The notes below the pieces were generated by a model that saw nothing but the letters and a program-made list of their open reading frames with translations, did not search any database and was not told where the DNA came from. The position numbers and the translations under genes are program-made. From Candidatus Jettenia sp. AMX2 (GTDB taxonomy: Bacteria; Planctomycetota; Brocadiia; Brocadiales; Brocadiaceae): DNA of 64,000 nt. Positions 16,746-26,685 of this stretch are shown here, piece by piece. The stretch's first letter is position 1; each line of letters starts with the position of its first letter. The DNA lies in NCBI GenBank assembly GCA_030583665.1, contig CP129469.1, positions 248,001 through 312,000 on the forward strand. The letters are read 5' to 3'.

Positions 16746-17771
16746 ATGCGCGTGGCAATGTATTACAATAACAGTGACGTTAGGGTTGAAGAGATACAAA
16801 ACCCGGAGATCGGGACGGGCGAGCTACTGGTAAAGGTCATCGCCAGTGGTATCTGTGGAAGTGATGTCATGGAGTGGTATCGCATCAAAAAGGCGCCATT
16901 GGTGCTGGGACATGAGATTGCCGGTGAAATAGTGGCTGTTGGGGAAGAGGTTAACTGTTATAAGGTGGGTGAGCGGGTAACGGTAGCCCATCACGTCCCT
17001 TGTAATACCTGTCATTATTGCCTGAATGGTCACTATTCGGTATGCGATACCCTGCGCACGACAAATTTCTATCCGGGTGGTTTTTCAGAATATATCCGTG
17101 TCCCCCGGATTAATGTTGACCGTGGCACCTTTGTTTTGCCAGATGAGGTTTCCTTTGAAGAAGGGACTTTTGTAGAACCTTTGGCATGTACCCTACTTGG
17201 TCAGAGAAAAGCGAATTTACGCCCGGGACAAAGTATCCTTGTTATCGGGAGTGGCATTTCCGGTTTGCTTCATATCAGGTTGGCACGTGCCTTGGGTGCC
17301 GGTCAGATTTTTGCTGTTGATATTACTGAATACCGGCTGAGAATGGCAAAACAATCCGGAGCAGATTGTGTAATTTATGCAAAAGAAGATGTGCCTGCTT
17401 ATCTGGGCAAAATGAATAACGGGCGATTGGCTGACCTTGTTATCGTATGTACGGGAGCTGCTTCAGCGATAACGCAAGCGTTTCGTTCTGTGGAGCGTGG
17501 CGGTACTATTCTTTTTTTTGCTCCAACAGAACCGGATGTAATAATACCGGTGAATTTATGGGATCTTTGGCGCAATTGCAATACCCTTGTCATGTCATAT
17601 GCCGGCCCGCCCGATGATATGGCGACGGCTGTTGAATTAATTCGTACAGGCAGGGTAACGGTCAGCGATCTGATAACTCATAGATTAGGTCTTGCTGACG
17701 CAGCTCTTGGTTTCAGGCTCGTTGCAGAAGCAAAGGAGTCGGTTAAGGTTATCCTGGAACCCCATCGATAA
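16746..17771 (+). CDS. zinc-dependent medium-chain dehydrogenase (alcohol/polyol type)
   Basis: The 341-residue enzyme of the MDR superfamily has catalytic zinc ligands C37 (GICGSD), H56 and E57 (LGHE), and a complete structural zinc lobe C86, C89, C92, C100. The Rossmann motif is VIGSGISGLLH and the cofactor acidic residue lies in AVDIT, suggesting NAD. Start ATG 16746 follows the LsrF-like stop by 1 bp with GGAAAG upstream. The pair probably acts in one pathway (aldol cleavage plus alcohol/ketone oxidation), but the substrate cannot be read from sequence. Confidence 0.88.
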   Translation: MRVAMYYNNSDVRVEEIQNPEIGTGELLVKVIASGICGSDVMEWYRIKKAPLVLGHEIAGEIVAVGEEVNCYKVGERVTVAHHVPCNTCHYCLNGHYSVCDTLRTTNFYPGGFSEYIRVPRINVDRGTFVLPDEVSFEEGTFVEPLACTLLGQRKANLRPGQSILVIGSGISGLLHIRLARALGAGQIFAVDITEYRLRMAKQSGADCVIYAKEDVPAYLGKMNNGRLADLVIVCTGAASAITQAFRSVERGGTILFFAPTEPDVIIPVNLWDLWRNCNTLVMSYAGPPDDMATAVELIRTGRVTVSDLITHRLGLADAALGFRLVAEAKESVKVILEPHR

Positions 17772-17829
17772 TTATTCTTGTTTCCATGAAGGTGGTTTCA
17801 ATCATAAAATAAAAGAGGATAAAGGAATT

Positions 17830-17940
17830 ATGGAATGGATATATTTTATTATAAGTGTAGTATCGCTGATAGTTGTGTGTTTTTTGTTCTATGGAAAATA
17901 TCTCTTTAAACGTAAAAAAGATGGTAAAGATACTGCCTGA
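17830..17940 (+). CDS. 36-residue single-pass membrane peptide
   Basis: ATG 17830 is preceded by GAGGATAAAGGA. The peptide is one hydrophobic helix (about residues 3-22, WIYFIISVVSLIVVCFLFYG) followed by a Lys/Arg tail (KYLFKRKKDGKDTA). This N-out/C-in layout and the ribosome site make it a plausible real microprotein, 58 bp after the dehydrogenase gene. No family recognised. Confidence 0.45.
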   Translation: MEWIYFIISVVSLIVVCFLFYGKYLFKRKKDGKDTA

Positions 17941-17990
17941 TCCGGACAGGTTACCAAAAATAGAACGATAGTTGTTACAGTGCTTTCACC

Positions 17991-18010
17991 GATTTTTTAA
18001 ACAAAAAATC
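17991..18010. terminator. A/T-rich hairpin between convergent genes
   Basis: GATTTTTT and AAAAAATC are separated by 4 nt in the 80-bp gap between the membrane peptide and mnmA, which converge. It could stop transcription from both sides, but it has almost no G:C pairs. Confidence 0.35.
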
Positions 18011-18020
18011 TTCCGGCCCC

Positions 18021-19142
18021 TTACGGGCAGGAATCATATTGTTTTGTTTCTGTATCGTCAGCTTGCAGCAAAGTTTTTCTTTCAATCCATCCTCCGCCCA
18101 CAACCACATCGTTGTCGTAGAAAACAACTGCCTGTCCCGGTGTTATAGCCCTTTGAGGAATCCTGAATACAACACGTACCCTGTCTCTGCCGCAGGGATA
18201 TACTGTTGCGGGTGCCGGAGTGTGGTTATACCGGATCTTTGCCAGCACTTCTAATGGCTTCTCTGGCTTGTCGATGGATATCCAGTTTATCCCTGATGCG
18301 AGAAGTTCACTCTCCATAAGATCTGCATTTGTTCCAATAATAATCGTATGTTCCTTTGGAATTATATCGACCACATATCTGGGGGTACCCAGCGCAATAC
18401 CGAGTCCTTTCCGCTGCCCGATAGTAAAAAATGGTGTTCCGGGATGCCTTCCCAGAATATTTCCCTGCGTATCTTTGATAAATCCATGACTGATAAACTT
18501 CCCGAATCTCTCCTGTAAAAGGGTGTGGTACTTATTGTCAGGAACAAAACAGATATCCTGGCTTTCTGGTTTATCCTTTGTTTTTAAATTCAAGTTTCTG
18601 GCTACCTGACGGATATATTCCTTGGTTACCATACCCAACGGGAAAAGGGTGTTTGAGAGTTGATTCTGGGTTAATGGAAATAGGACATACGACTGGTCTT
18701 TTCTCTCATCTGCTCCCTTTTTAAGAAGATACCGGTCTTTTACTCTTTCTATCTTTGCATAATGTCCGGTAGCAATAAAATCTGCATTCAGCATCCTGGC
18801 AAAGTTGAGCAGTTTCCCAAATTTTAACTCCTGATTGCAGGTAATGCACGGATTTGGCGTTCTGCCGTTAAGGTATTCAGTGCAAAAAGCATCAATAATA
18901 CGGTCAAAGTCATCCCTGAAATTAAGTACATGGAACGGAATTCCCAATTGGCCTGCAACACTGCGGGCGTCGTTTGCATCTTCCAGGCTGCAGCAGACCT
19001 TCGTATTCATAATTGTATCAATCTTGTCGATACCAAGCCGCATGAACAGGCCTGTGACATCGTAGCCTTGTTCTAACAGGAAATATGCGGCAACACTGCT
19101 GTCAACACCGCCACTCATGGCAATAATAACTCTTTTCTTCAT
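18021..19142 (-). CDS. mnmA: tRNA-uridine 2-sulfurtransferase
   Basis: MnmA adds sulfur to position 2 of U34 in Glu, Gln and Lys tRNAs. The 373-residue protein has the PP-loop ATP motif MSGGVDSSVAAYFL, the first catalytic cysteine in PCITCNQELKFG, the second in SQDICFVPD and the family motif GQRKGLGIALG. The length is standard. It follows the M50 protease gene by 9 bp on the minus strand, so they are probably co-transcribed. Confidence 0.96.
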   Translation of the reverse strand: MKKRVIIAMSGGVDSSVAAYFLLEQGYDVTGLFMRLGIDKIDTIMNTKVCCSLEDANDARSVAGQLGIPFHVLNFRDDFDRIIDAFCTEYLNGRTPNPCITCNQELKFGKLLNFARMLNADFIATGHYAKIERVKDRYLLKKGADERKDQSYVLFPLTQNQLSNTLFPLGMVTKEYIRQVARNLNLKTKDKPESQDICFVPDNKYHTLLQERFGKFISHGFIKDTQGNILGRHPGTPFFTIGQRKGLGIALGTPRYVVDIIPKEHTIIIGTNADLMESELLASGINWISIDKPEKPLEVLAKIRYNHTPAPATVYPCGRDRVRVVFRIPQRAITPGQAVVFYDNDVVVGGGWIERKTLLQADDTETKQYDSCP

Positions 19143-19151
19143 AAAGGTAAC

Positions 19152-19967
19152 TTAAAATCTGAGCGGTACAGGGGTGAAGGATACAAAGAATATGATAAAG
19201 AGGATAACGCCAAGTATCTTACGTTTGAGATCAAGTGATGTTGATTCGTTTATCGGAGCCGGGTGCCGGAATCCAAAAATGAGAAGTAACACAGCAAATA
19301 CCATCCATCCCGGATAAAGGAGTATTGCAATGACGCAAAAAATAAAGATGCCTATGCGGTAAACGAACCTGCTTTTCTTACCCAACAGGGCGTAGATAAT
19401 ATGTCCGCCATCAAGTTGTCCTATCGGGAGGAGATTCAGTGCTGTAACAAACAACCCTGCCCAGCCTGCGAAGGCAATAGGATGGAGAAAAATATCCATT
19501 CCGTCGGGCAAAATTCCAAAAATAAGCCTGGCAATAAAGGAGAATAGAATCGGTTCTCCAAGACCGATGTAGAAGGAATCATCGGTTGGTACCGGTTTTA
19601 CGTCAGAAAGAAGAAGTCCGATTACAATAGCAGGTATGGAGAACGCAAGCCCGATAAGGGGGCCGGCAGCGCCAATATCGAACAGGGCCTTTTTGTCGGG
19701 CATCAGCCCTTTCATTTTAATTACAGCCCCGAAGGTTCCAAAGGGTGGAAATGGTAAGGGTAGAAAATAGGGCATTGTGGCATCAACATGATATTTACGG
19801 CACATGAAAAAGTGTCCCGATTCATGGGAAAGAAGGATCATCATAATAGCAACCGAATACCATATCCCATTTACATAATATGTCGTCAGGAACGTTGCAA
19901 CAAATAACAAAAGATGGAGCCGTATCCTGCTAAAAAATTTCAGTGCACTCAATGCTTCTTTTGGCAT
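19152..19967 (-). CDS. site-2 protease-like M50 membrane metalloprotease (FtsH-loop/plant EGY type, short)
   Basis: The 271-residue membrane protein has the zinc motif HESGHFFMCRKY, the nearby PYFLPLPFPPFGTFGAVIKMKG loop typical of the group of S2P proteins lacking PDZ domains, and the second motif LNLLPIGQLDGGH. About six membrane segments are visible. Substrate unknown. It is distinct from the rseP gene at 3653. Confidence 0.88.
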   Translation of the reverse strand: MPKEALSALKFFSRIRLHLLLFVATFLTTYYVNGIWYSVAIMMILLSHESGHFFMCRKYHVDATMPYFLPLPFPPFGTFGAVIKMKGLMPDKKALFDIGAAGPLIGLAFSIPAIVIGLLLSDVKPVPTDDSFYIGLGEPILFSFIARLIFGILPDGMDIFLHPIAFAGWAGLFVTALNLLPIGQLDGGHIIYALLGKKSRFVYRIGIFIFCVIAILLYPGWMVFAVLLLIFGFRHPAPINESTSLDLKRKILGVILFIIFFVSFTPVPLRF

Positions 19968-20218
19968 GGTAAGGATAGTTTAAAACTTCAGTAAAGATTT
20001 ATAAAGGTAAAGACTCAAAAAAGAAATCATGGCGCAGTTGCATTTTACCTTTGCAACAGTCAGGTTGAGTATGGGCCGTGCTTCATTGTAGATAACGGCA
20101 TCTTCACTTTCGGTAATTACCTTTGTGACAAATAAATTGACATTTTAAATAACTCTATAATCTTAACAGAAAATAATTTGAATTCAATTGTAAATGAACC
20201 CTTAAACATGGAAATCAT

Positions 20219-20247
20219 TTGAATATTAATTCCGGTTTTACTATAAT
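20219..20247 (+). promoter_or_regulatory. argG promoter with overlapping ARG-box-like dyad
   Basis: TTGAAT (20219-20224), a 17-bp spacer and TATAAT (20242-20247) lie about 80 bp before argG. The -35 box is embedded in TGAATATTAATTCC (20220-20233), which matches the ArgR half-site pattern TGAATWWWWATTCA at 13 of 14 positions. A second TGAATTCA occurs at 20180-20187. Arginine repression is therefore plausible. The rest of 19968-20328 shows no gene. Confidence 0.5.
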
Positions 20248-20328
20248 TTCATTTTGAAATGGTTCTTTCGTTTTAATTTATATGGTATATTGTGAAAAAC
20301 AGTTTTATTAAGAGGGAGATGTGTATTC

Positions 20329-21630
20329 ATGTCTGAGCAGCGAAGAAAGGTAGTGCTGGCTTATTCCGGTGGTCTGGATACTTCTGTAGCAATTAAATGG
20401 ATTTCAGAAAAGTACAATATGGACGTCATTACGGTGACCATTGATCTTGGTGCGGTAAAGGATCTGGAATCCGTCCGGCAAAAGGCAATAAAAATCGGGG
20501 CTAAAAAGGCGCTTATTATTGATGCGAAAGACACTTTTGTTAAATATTTCATATTTCCCGCACTGCAGGCGGGTGCATTATACGAGGGCATTTATCCACT
20601 TGCCACAGCCTTAAGCAGGCCACTTATCGCAAAATTGCTGGCCGATGTAGCTCTGGAGGAAAGGGCGGATGCCGTTGCCCATGGTTGTACGGGGAAAGGG
20701 AATGATCAGGTACGCCTGGATGTGTCTTTGCAGGTACTGAATCCAAAGCTGGAAATTATTGCCCCTGTGCGGGAATGGAAGATGACACGCGATGAAGAGA
20801 TCAGGTATGCAGAGAAACACAATATTCCTGTGGAAGCAAATAGTAAGAATCCTTATAGTACCGATGAGAATCTCTGGGGAAGGAGTATTGAGTGCGGTGT
20901 ATTGGAAGATCCATGGGTTGAGCCGCCTGAAGATGTTTTTACATGGACAAAAAATACAAATGACGCCCCGGACGACCCTGAATATCTGGAGATTTATTTT
21001 GAGAGGGGAATCCCGGTGGCAGTAAATGATGAGGAGATGGACGGCATTACTCTTATCAACACCTTAAATGAAAGAGGTGGAAAACATGGCATCGGGCGTA
21101 TCGATCATGTGGAAAACCGGCTTGTAGGCATTAAGTCCAGAGAGGTTTACGAAGCTCCTGCTGCGGTTATTTTGCATGCAGCGCACAGATCTCTGGAAGG
21201 TATGATTATGACAAAAGACGCTTTACGGTTTAAGGATATAGTATCTGCCCATTATGCTGATTTAATTTATAATGGTCTTTGGTTTTCCGCCCTTCATCAG
21301 GATTTGGTGGCATATGTGCTGAGCAGCCAACGAATTGTGAAGGGCACCATACGGCTGAAATTGTCAAAAGGAACTTGTACGGTAGTAGGACGCAAATCCC
21401 CCTTTTCTCTTTATAGTGAAACGCTTGCTACCTATCAAAGTGAAGATGCTTTTGATCATAGCGCATCCCTTGGATTTATTAAAATATATGGTTTGCCAGC
21501 CAGGACTCAGTCTCAAAAACAACTCAATATTCTGACAGGGAGGGAGACCTTGTATCTGGATTCAATTATGCCGCCGAAGATTCCCTCTGTTGAAATATCA
21601 GAATTGGAGAAAAAAAAGGTGAAACAATGA
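20329..21630 (+). CDS. argG: argininosuccinate synthase
   Basis: ArgG joins citrulline and aspartate with ATP in arginine synthesis. The 433-residue protein has the PP-loop LAYSGGLDTSVAIKWI, the citrulline/aspartate region YPLATALSRPLIAKLL and GCTGKGNDQVR, and SIECGVLEDPW. It is some 30 residues longer than typical at the C-terminus (LTGRETLYLDSIMPPKIP onward). A GAGGGAGA ribosome site precedes ATG. Its stop overlaps the next start as ATGA. Confidence 0.96.
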   Translation: MSEQRRKVVLAYSGGLDTSVAIKWISEKYNMDVITVTIDLGAVKDLESVRQKAIKIGAKKALIIDAKDTFVKYFIFPALQAGALYEGIYPLATALSRPLIAKLLADVALEERADAVAHGCTGKGNDQVRLDVSLQVLNPKLEIIAPVREWKMTRDEEIRYAEKHNIPVEANSKNPYSTDENLWGRSIECGVLEDPWVEPPEDVFTWTKNTNDAPDDPEYLEIYFERGIPVAVNDEEMDGITLINTLNERGGKHGIGRIDHVENRLVGIKSREVYEAPAAVILHAAHRSLEGMIMTKDALRFKDIVSAHYADLIYNGLWFSALHQDLVAYVLSSQRIVKGTIRLKLSKGTCTVVGRKSPFSLYSETLATYQSEDAFDHSASLGFIKIYGLPARTQSQKQLNILTGRETLYLDSIMPPKIPSVEISELEKKKVKQ

Positions 21631-23408
21631 ATGTATTGCTGTTGTTCCCCCCATCCTGGCATCCTTCTCAGCCTTATTTGAGCTTACCTTCGTTAACAGG
21701 GTTTTTAAGGCAAAACAGTATTGGCACCGTTCTGCAAAAAGACCTGAATATCGAGATACTGGATATGCTCCTTACCAAAAAGACTTGCAATGAATTTTAT
21801 CAGAGAATTATGGATAAATTAAGACATGTGAACGGATACGGGGAGAAGTCCAGGGGGGGGGCATCTTCAAAGTTTCAGAAAGAACGTATTGATGCATGGA
21901 CCCATGCGGTGGAAACCCTTCCTGCAATAATGGATAAATTGGAATTTGCAAAAAGTACTTTAAGGTCTGAGGGTTTTTACAATCTTGAACTGTATATGGA
22001 AAGTGTTTTTACCATCAACGAAGCACTGGGAATTATGTCTGCGCTCTATTATCCCTCATCCCTCAATGCAGTAAGCAATGATTCTAGGCATTCTGTATAT
22101 TCATCCCGGGAAGTTTTCAAGGCGCTTGATGATGAAGAAGAAAATATGTTTCTCAATCTTTATAAAGACCACTTTCTTTCTTCCCTGTTAGAATTTTCTC
22201 CTGATTTACTCGGTATATCCATAACCAGTACTTCTCAAATAATTCCAGGATTAACACTTGCAAAATTGATGAAGGAACGTAATAAAGACATTCATATTAC
22301 GATTGGTGGAAGCGTGTTTACAAAGCTTATCGATAGTATAAAAAAGACCGATAGATTATTTTCAATCGTGGATAGTTTTATCGTATTTGAAGGCGAGCAT
22401 GCCCTTTTAAGCCTTGCAGACCAGCTAGATGGCAAGAGGGATTTAAGGAAGGTGCCTAATTTGGTTTACAGGGAGAATGCCGGTACGAAAATCAATGAGC
22501 CATTTTATACGGAAGATTTGAATAAGTTGCCCGCACCGGATTTTGATGGCCTTCCTCTGGAACGCTACCTTACCCCTGCTATTGTTCTGCCCGTACAGAC
22601 ATCAAGGGGGTGCTATTACAAAAAATGTGCCTTTTGCAACCTGCATTTGGATCACAGGAGTTTTCGTTTTCGCCGGACAGAACTGCTTATGGAAGACATT
22701 CTTACTCTTTCCGGCAAATACCGCACACCATATTTCTTTTTTACTGACGAATCTGTTCCTATGAACAAATTGCGGGAAATTTCACAAGGCTTGCTGGAGA
22801 ACAAATTAAATATTAAGTGGATGGCCGGGGTTCGATTTGAGCATGCCATTGACGATGGTTTGTTAAATAATATGGCTAAATCGGGATGTAAAAAACTGGT
22901 ATTTGGTTTGGAATCATACAATCAGCGGATATTGGATATGATGAGGAAGGGGATAAGGACCGACGCGGTGAAAAGGATATTGGATGCCTGTCTGCTGGCA
23001 GACATCGCATTCCACCTCTATATCATTATTGGATTTCCGACAGAAACGAAAGAAGAAGCACTTGAGACGCTTAATTTTGTTCTTAAGAAAGAGTATCTGG
23101 CCTCACCGGGTTTCTCATGTTTGCCATCACTTTTTGGAATGGAAAAGGATTCTCCGATTACCCATAGCCCGGAGAATTATGGACTAAGGAGCTTGGCTGC
23201 GCCCGGAAATGAAGATATGGGATTAGGTTATTTCTATGAGGTAGAATACGGGATGACACCGGAGGACGCAGAGGAAATGTATCGTTACGTTATAAGCCGT
23301 TTGAGTGAGGAGTTGTGCCCGTTTCCTTATAACTACTCCCTGTCTGATGGCCTGTTATACATCACCCGTCTGAAAAGTGATGGGTGTAAAGAGAACCTGA
23401 TGACATAG
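21627..23408 (+). CDS. B12-binding radical SAM protein of unknown substrate
   Basis: The 593-residue protein has an N-terminal cobalamin-binding-like region (FPPSWHPSQPYLSLPSLTGFL, then DLLGISITSTSQIIPGLTLAKLMKE and ITIGGSVF, up to about 290). The radical SAM domain carries the cluster motif CYYKKCAFC (C-x3-C-x2-C) near residue 330, and further SAM-barrel motifs VFGLESYNQRILDMMRKG and IIGFPTETKEEA. The C-terminal 90 residues are not recognised. The ATGA overlap with argG implies co-translation, though a link to arginine synthesis is not obvious. Confidence 0.85.
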   Translation: MNVLLLFPPSWHPSQPYLSLPSLTGFLRQNSIGTVLQKDLNIEILDMLLTKKTCNEFYQRIMDKLRHVNGYGEKSRGGASSKFQKERIDAWTHAVETLPAIMDKLEFAKSTLRSEGFYNLELYMESVFTINEALGIMSALYYPSSLNAVSNDSRHSVYSSREVFKALDDEEENMFLNLYKDHFLSSLLEFSPDLLGISITSTSQIIPGLTLAKLMKERNKDIHITIGGSVFTKLIDSIKKTDRLFSIVDSFIVFEGEHALLSLADQLDGKRDLRKVPNLVYRENAGTKINEPFYTEDLNKLPAPDFDGLPLERYLTPAIVLPVQTSRGCYYKKCAFCNLHLDHRSFRFRRTELLMEDILTLSGKYRTPYFFFTDESVPMNKLREISQGLLENKLNIKWMAGVRFEHAIDDGLLNNMAKSGCKKLVFGLESYNQRILDMMRKGIRTDAVKRILDACLLADIAFHLYIIIGFPTETKEEALETLNFVLKKEYLASPGFSCLPSLFGMEKDSPITHSPENYGLRSLAAPGNEDMGLGYFYEVEYGMTPEDAEEMYRYVISRLSEELCPFPYNYSLSDGLLYITRLKSDGCKENLMT

Positions 23409-23465
23409 GAATTTTAAATTAGTTGCATTCCCCTTCATTGTGTGTTTATCCGTAGTGGATTAAAA

Positions 23466-26400
23466 ATGTTTCCATTTAAATCGATTCAAAAACGCCTCAT
23501 ACTGATTTTCTTATTATGTTCATTTATGCCATTATTATTATTGCGTTTTATGGCATTTCCCAAGGCACAAAAGAATCTGGAAGAGGCATTAATAAGGAAT
23601 CTGGAGGGAGTAAAGCAAAAACAGGTAGAGATTTTAAAGATGTGGTTTGAAGAACGAAGGCTGGATGCAAAAATTGTCAGTAAAAATATCTCTTCTGTAA
23701 TGTTGAGAGGCAGCAGCGAAGATGCAATAAAAACAATTCAAAATCTGAATGATTATATTGAAATGGTCAAAGCGGAATATGGATATAAAGGGGTATGTGT
23801 TACTTCACAGGATGGAATCGTGATTGCTGCGACAGAAGGTAACTTGTCCGGTTATAAAATGGTAAATTATGATTATTGCAGAGAGGCTTTGAACGGGAAT
23901 GTTTTTCTATCCCGAATCCAATGGATTGCCTGGAGAGGGGGAAAAAGCAAGGCCGATATACCGGTAATGTTTATTTCTGCTCCGCTCAGGGATAACTCTC
24001 ATGCTATTTTGGGGGCGGTTATCTTTTGGGTGGATATCGTTCCTCTTAGTGAAATTATGAAAACTGCCCGATTAGGAAAAACAGGAGAGACTTTTCTTGT
24101 CAACAGAGAGGGCTACATGTTAACGGAGTCAAGGTTTGCCGATGATCTAAGGAAAGCAGGGTTCATTCAGTACGGTACTGCCTTGGAACTGAGAGTAATA
24201 AATCCCAACACGGGAAAACTTACGGAGGGGGTGCAGAATTGTCTGAGCCTGGCTAATGGTTATAATACAAATGGTTATGTCAATTATGATGGCAAGAAGG
24301 TTTTGGGTGCCTGGTACTGGATTCCGGAGTTTGATTGTGGTCTGCTTGCACAAATTGAAATTCATGAGGGTTACGGAGCTGCCTATGGTTTGAAAAAATT
24401 TGTCTTCACAACACTTCTTGTGCTTTCGCTTCCTTTGGCGCTTATTGCATTCTATTTTGGCAAGAGGATATCGGCACCGATCTTGAACATAACAGAGGTA
24501 ACAAAGAAAATTACCGGTGGTGATTTGGGCCAGAGGGTGAAGGTTCATGGCAAAAGAGACGAAATCGGCGAACTTGCACAGGCATTCAACATCATGGCAG
24601 AATCCCTCGAAGAGAAGACAATTAAATTAAAAAACTATACAACTGATCTCGAAATGACAGTAAGAGAGCGTACCTTGGAACTCCAGGAAACAACGAACTT
24701 CCTGAATAGTATCCTGGCTGGTTCTACTGAATATTCAATCATTGCTGAGGATTTGTACGGCAATATTCTTGCTTTTAATAAAGGGGCCAGTCTTATTTAT
24801 GGATATGAACCTGAAGAAGTTATCGGGAAGGCTAACGTAAGAATACTGCACCTGGATGAAGACGTAAAATCAATGAAGGTTGATGATATCCTGGATCTGG
24901 CACGTAAAACAGGCCGTTATGAAGGTGAAATAATGAGGAAACGCAAGAATGGGGATATTTTTCCTGTTCATGTGACGATAACGCTACGAAGGGATGAGAA
25001 TGGGCATCCTGCCGGATTTGTGGTAATATCCAAAGATATTACCAAGGACAGACTGGTGGAACTGGAAAAGGAGGTTCTCAGTAATATTAATAAGACGATT
25101 GCGTCAAGCTTGGATATGAAAGAAGTTTATATGAGTATGTATGCCGAACTGAAACGGATCATTGATATAGCATGGTTCAACGTGATATGTATAATAGATG
25201 GAGCTGAGATTTCCGAGGATTCTAATATTATTGATGGAGTATTTGTTTCACAGAACTGGTTCAGAAATATTTCCTATCCCTTTGACACAACGGCACAAGG
25301 TATTGCGGTTAGAAGCGGTAAGCCTGTATTTATTGCAGATACCGGCGAAGCCAGACATTTTATCGACCGGGAACTTTACAACAAAGGCATACATTCTTAC
25401 CTGTGTTTTCCATTAAAATCAAAGGGGATTACTATCGGTACCATTACACTGGGAAGCAAAAAAAGAGAGACCATTACAGAGGTACAGTTCGGCTTGCTGA
25501 ATCAGATTACTACTCAACTAGCTATCGCTATTGAGAATGCCAGGCTTTTTGTATCAATAAAGGAATCAGAAAAAAAATACAGGGATCTTGTTGAGAATGC
25601 CCCGGAAATGATTCACGAGGCCAGTCCCGAAGGTAAATTTATTAATATTAACAAAACGGAATTAAATAAATTGGGATACTCACTGGAAGAAATGAGGAAA
25701 ATGAACCTCAAGGATATTGTTCCGTACGAATATGGTGAAGAGATAGGAAGGTATATGAAACGTGTTATAGAGACAGGAAGCAGCGAACTGGAGACCGTAT
25801 TTTTGACAAAGTCGGGAAAGGAGATCAATGTAGAGATCAACGGAACAGGTCTTTATAATAAAACCGGTGAATGTATTTGCACAAGAGCCTTTGTACGTGA
25901 TATTACGGAAAGAAAGAATATGGAAGAACAGATGAGCCGCTCGGAAAAACTGGCATCAATGGGTGAACTGGCTGCTGCAATTGCACATGAAATCAGGAAT
26001 CCATTAGGGGCAATCTGTAATTCTGTGGGGATATTAGATGCCCATTTAAAATTAACTGGTCAGGATAAAGATCTGCTGGAAATGATCGTCGGGCAATCAG
26101 AAAGGCTTGATAGGATTATCAGCGACTTCCTGACCTTCGCACATCCCCGGGAACCATCTTTCTCGCTGCAAAATATACGGGAAGTTATTAAAAACACCGT
26201 TTTTTTATTAGAACAGGACAGCCGGTATACAGTTCACATGGAGATAAAGGAGGTTTATGAAAGCGTGTTGCCAAGGGTCTGTATTGACCCGGATCTGATC
26301 CACCAGGCATTATGGAACTTGTTAATAAATTCCTTGGATGCTATGCCCAACGGTGGAGAGATCAGGATAATGGTGAGGAAGACGACACTGTTTTTGAGGG

Positions 26401-26642
26401 ATGCCGTGGAAATTGTACTGTCAGATAACGGGAACGGTATACCATCTCAAAACCTGGATAAAATATTTGAACCTTTTTATACTACAAAATCTGAGGGAAC
26501 AGGATTAGGTCTCTCGGTAGTTCAGCGTATTATTGATGATCACGGTGGGACGGTAGATGTTAAAAGCAAGGAAAATAAAGGCACGACATTTTTTATTAAG
26601 CTGCCCATCGAATCAATCGGGAATGGAAAAGAAGTGGAGTAG
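23466..26642 (+). CDS. large membrane sensor histidine kinase (Cache-HAMP-PAS-GAF-PAS-HisKA)
   Basis: The protein (1058 residues from ATG 23466; a GTG at 23442 would add 8) has two membrane helices (about 8-28 and 310-330) bracketing a Cache-type periplasmic sensor. Then come HAMP (KRISAPILNITEVTKKITGGDLG), PAS (about 405-520), GAF (about 530-690), a second PAS (about 700-815), HisKA with phospho-acceptor H841 (AHEIRNPLG) and an ATPase domain (NLLINSLDAMPNGG, DNGNGIP, GTGLGLSVV). It lies 43 bp upstream of an NtrC-type regulator, clearly its partner. The signal is unknown. Confidence 0.92.
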   Translation: MFPFKSIQKRLILIFLLCSFMPLLLLRFMAFPKAQKNLEEALIRNLEGVKQKQVEILKMWFEERRLDAKIVSKNISSVMLRGSSEDAIKTIQNLNDYIEMVKAEYGYKGVCVTSQDGIVIAATEGNLSGYKMVNYDYCREALNGNVFLSRIQWIAWRGGKSKADIPVMFISAPLRDNSHAILGAVIFWVDIVPLSEIMKTARLGKTGETFLVNREGYMLTESRFADDLRKAGFIQYGTALELRVINPNTGKLTEGVQNCLSLANGYNTNGYVNYDGKKVLGAWYWIPEFDCGLLAQIEIHEGYGAAYGLKKFVFTTLLVLSLPLALIAFYFGKRISAPILNITEVTKKITGGDLGQRVKVHGKRDEIGELAQAFNIMAESLEEKTIKLKNYTTDLEMTVRERTLELQETTNFLNSILAGSTEYSIIAEDLYGNILAFNKGASLIYGYEPEEVIGKANVRILHLDEDVKSMKVDDILDLARKTGRYEGEIMRKRKNGDIFPVHVTITLRRDENGHPAGFVVISKDITKDRLVELEKEVLSNINKTIASSLDMKEVYMSMYAELKRIIDIAWFNVICIIDGAEISEDSNIIDGVFVSQNWFRNISYPFDTTAQGIAVRSGKPVFIADTGEARHFIDRELYNKGIHSYLCFPLKSKGITIGTITLGSKKRETITEVQFGLLNQITTQLAIAIENARLFVSIKESEKKYRDLVENAPEMIHEASPEGKFININKTELNKLGYSLEEMRKMNLKDIVPYEYGEEIGRYMKRVIETGSSELETVFLTKSGKEINVEINGTGLYNKTGECICTRAFVRDITERKNMEEQMSRSEKLASMGELAAAIAHEIRNPLGAICNSVGILDAHLKLTGQDKDLLEMIVGQSERLDRIISDFLTFAHPREPSFSLQNIREVIKNTVFLLEQDSRYTVHMEIKEVYESVLPRVCIDPDLIHQALWNLLINSLDAMPNGGEIRIMVRKTTLFLRDAVEIVLSDNGNGIPSQNLDKIFEPFYTTKSEGTGLGLSVVQRIIDDHGGTVDVKSKENKGTTFFIKLPIESIGNGKEVE

Positions 26643-26685
26643 AAAAAAACCATTTTGTAACTTTTTAACAGAATAGGGAAGAATT

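Noticed and set aside
18039-18489. Plus-strand open frames opposite mnmA
   Set aside because: Shadows of the conserved mnmA coding sequence.
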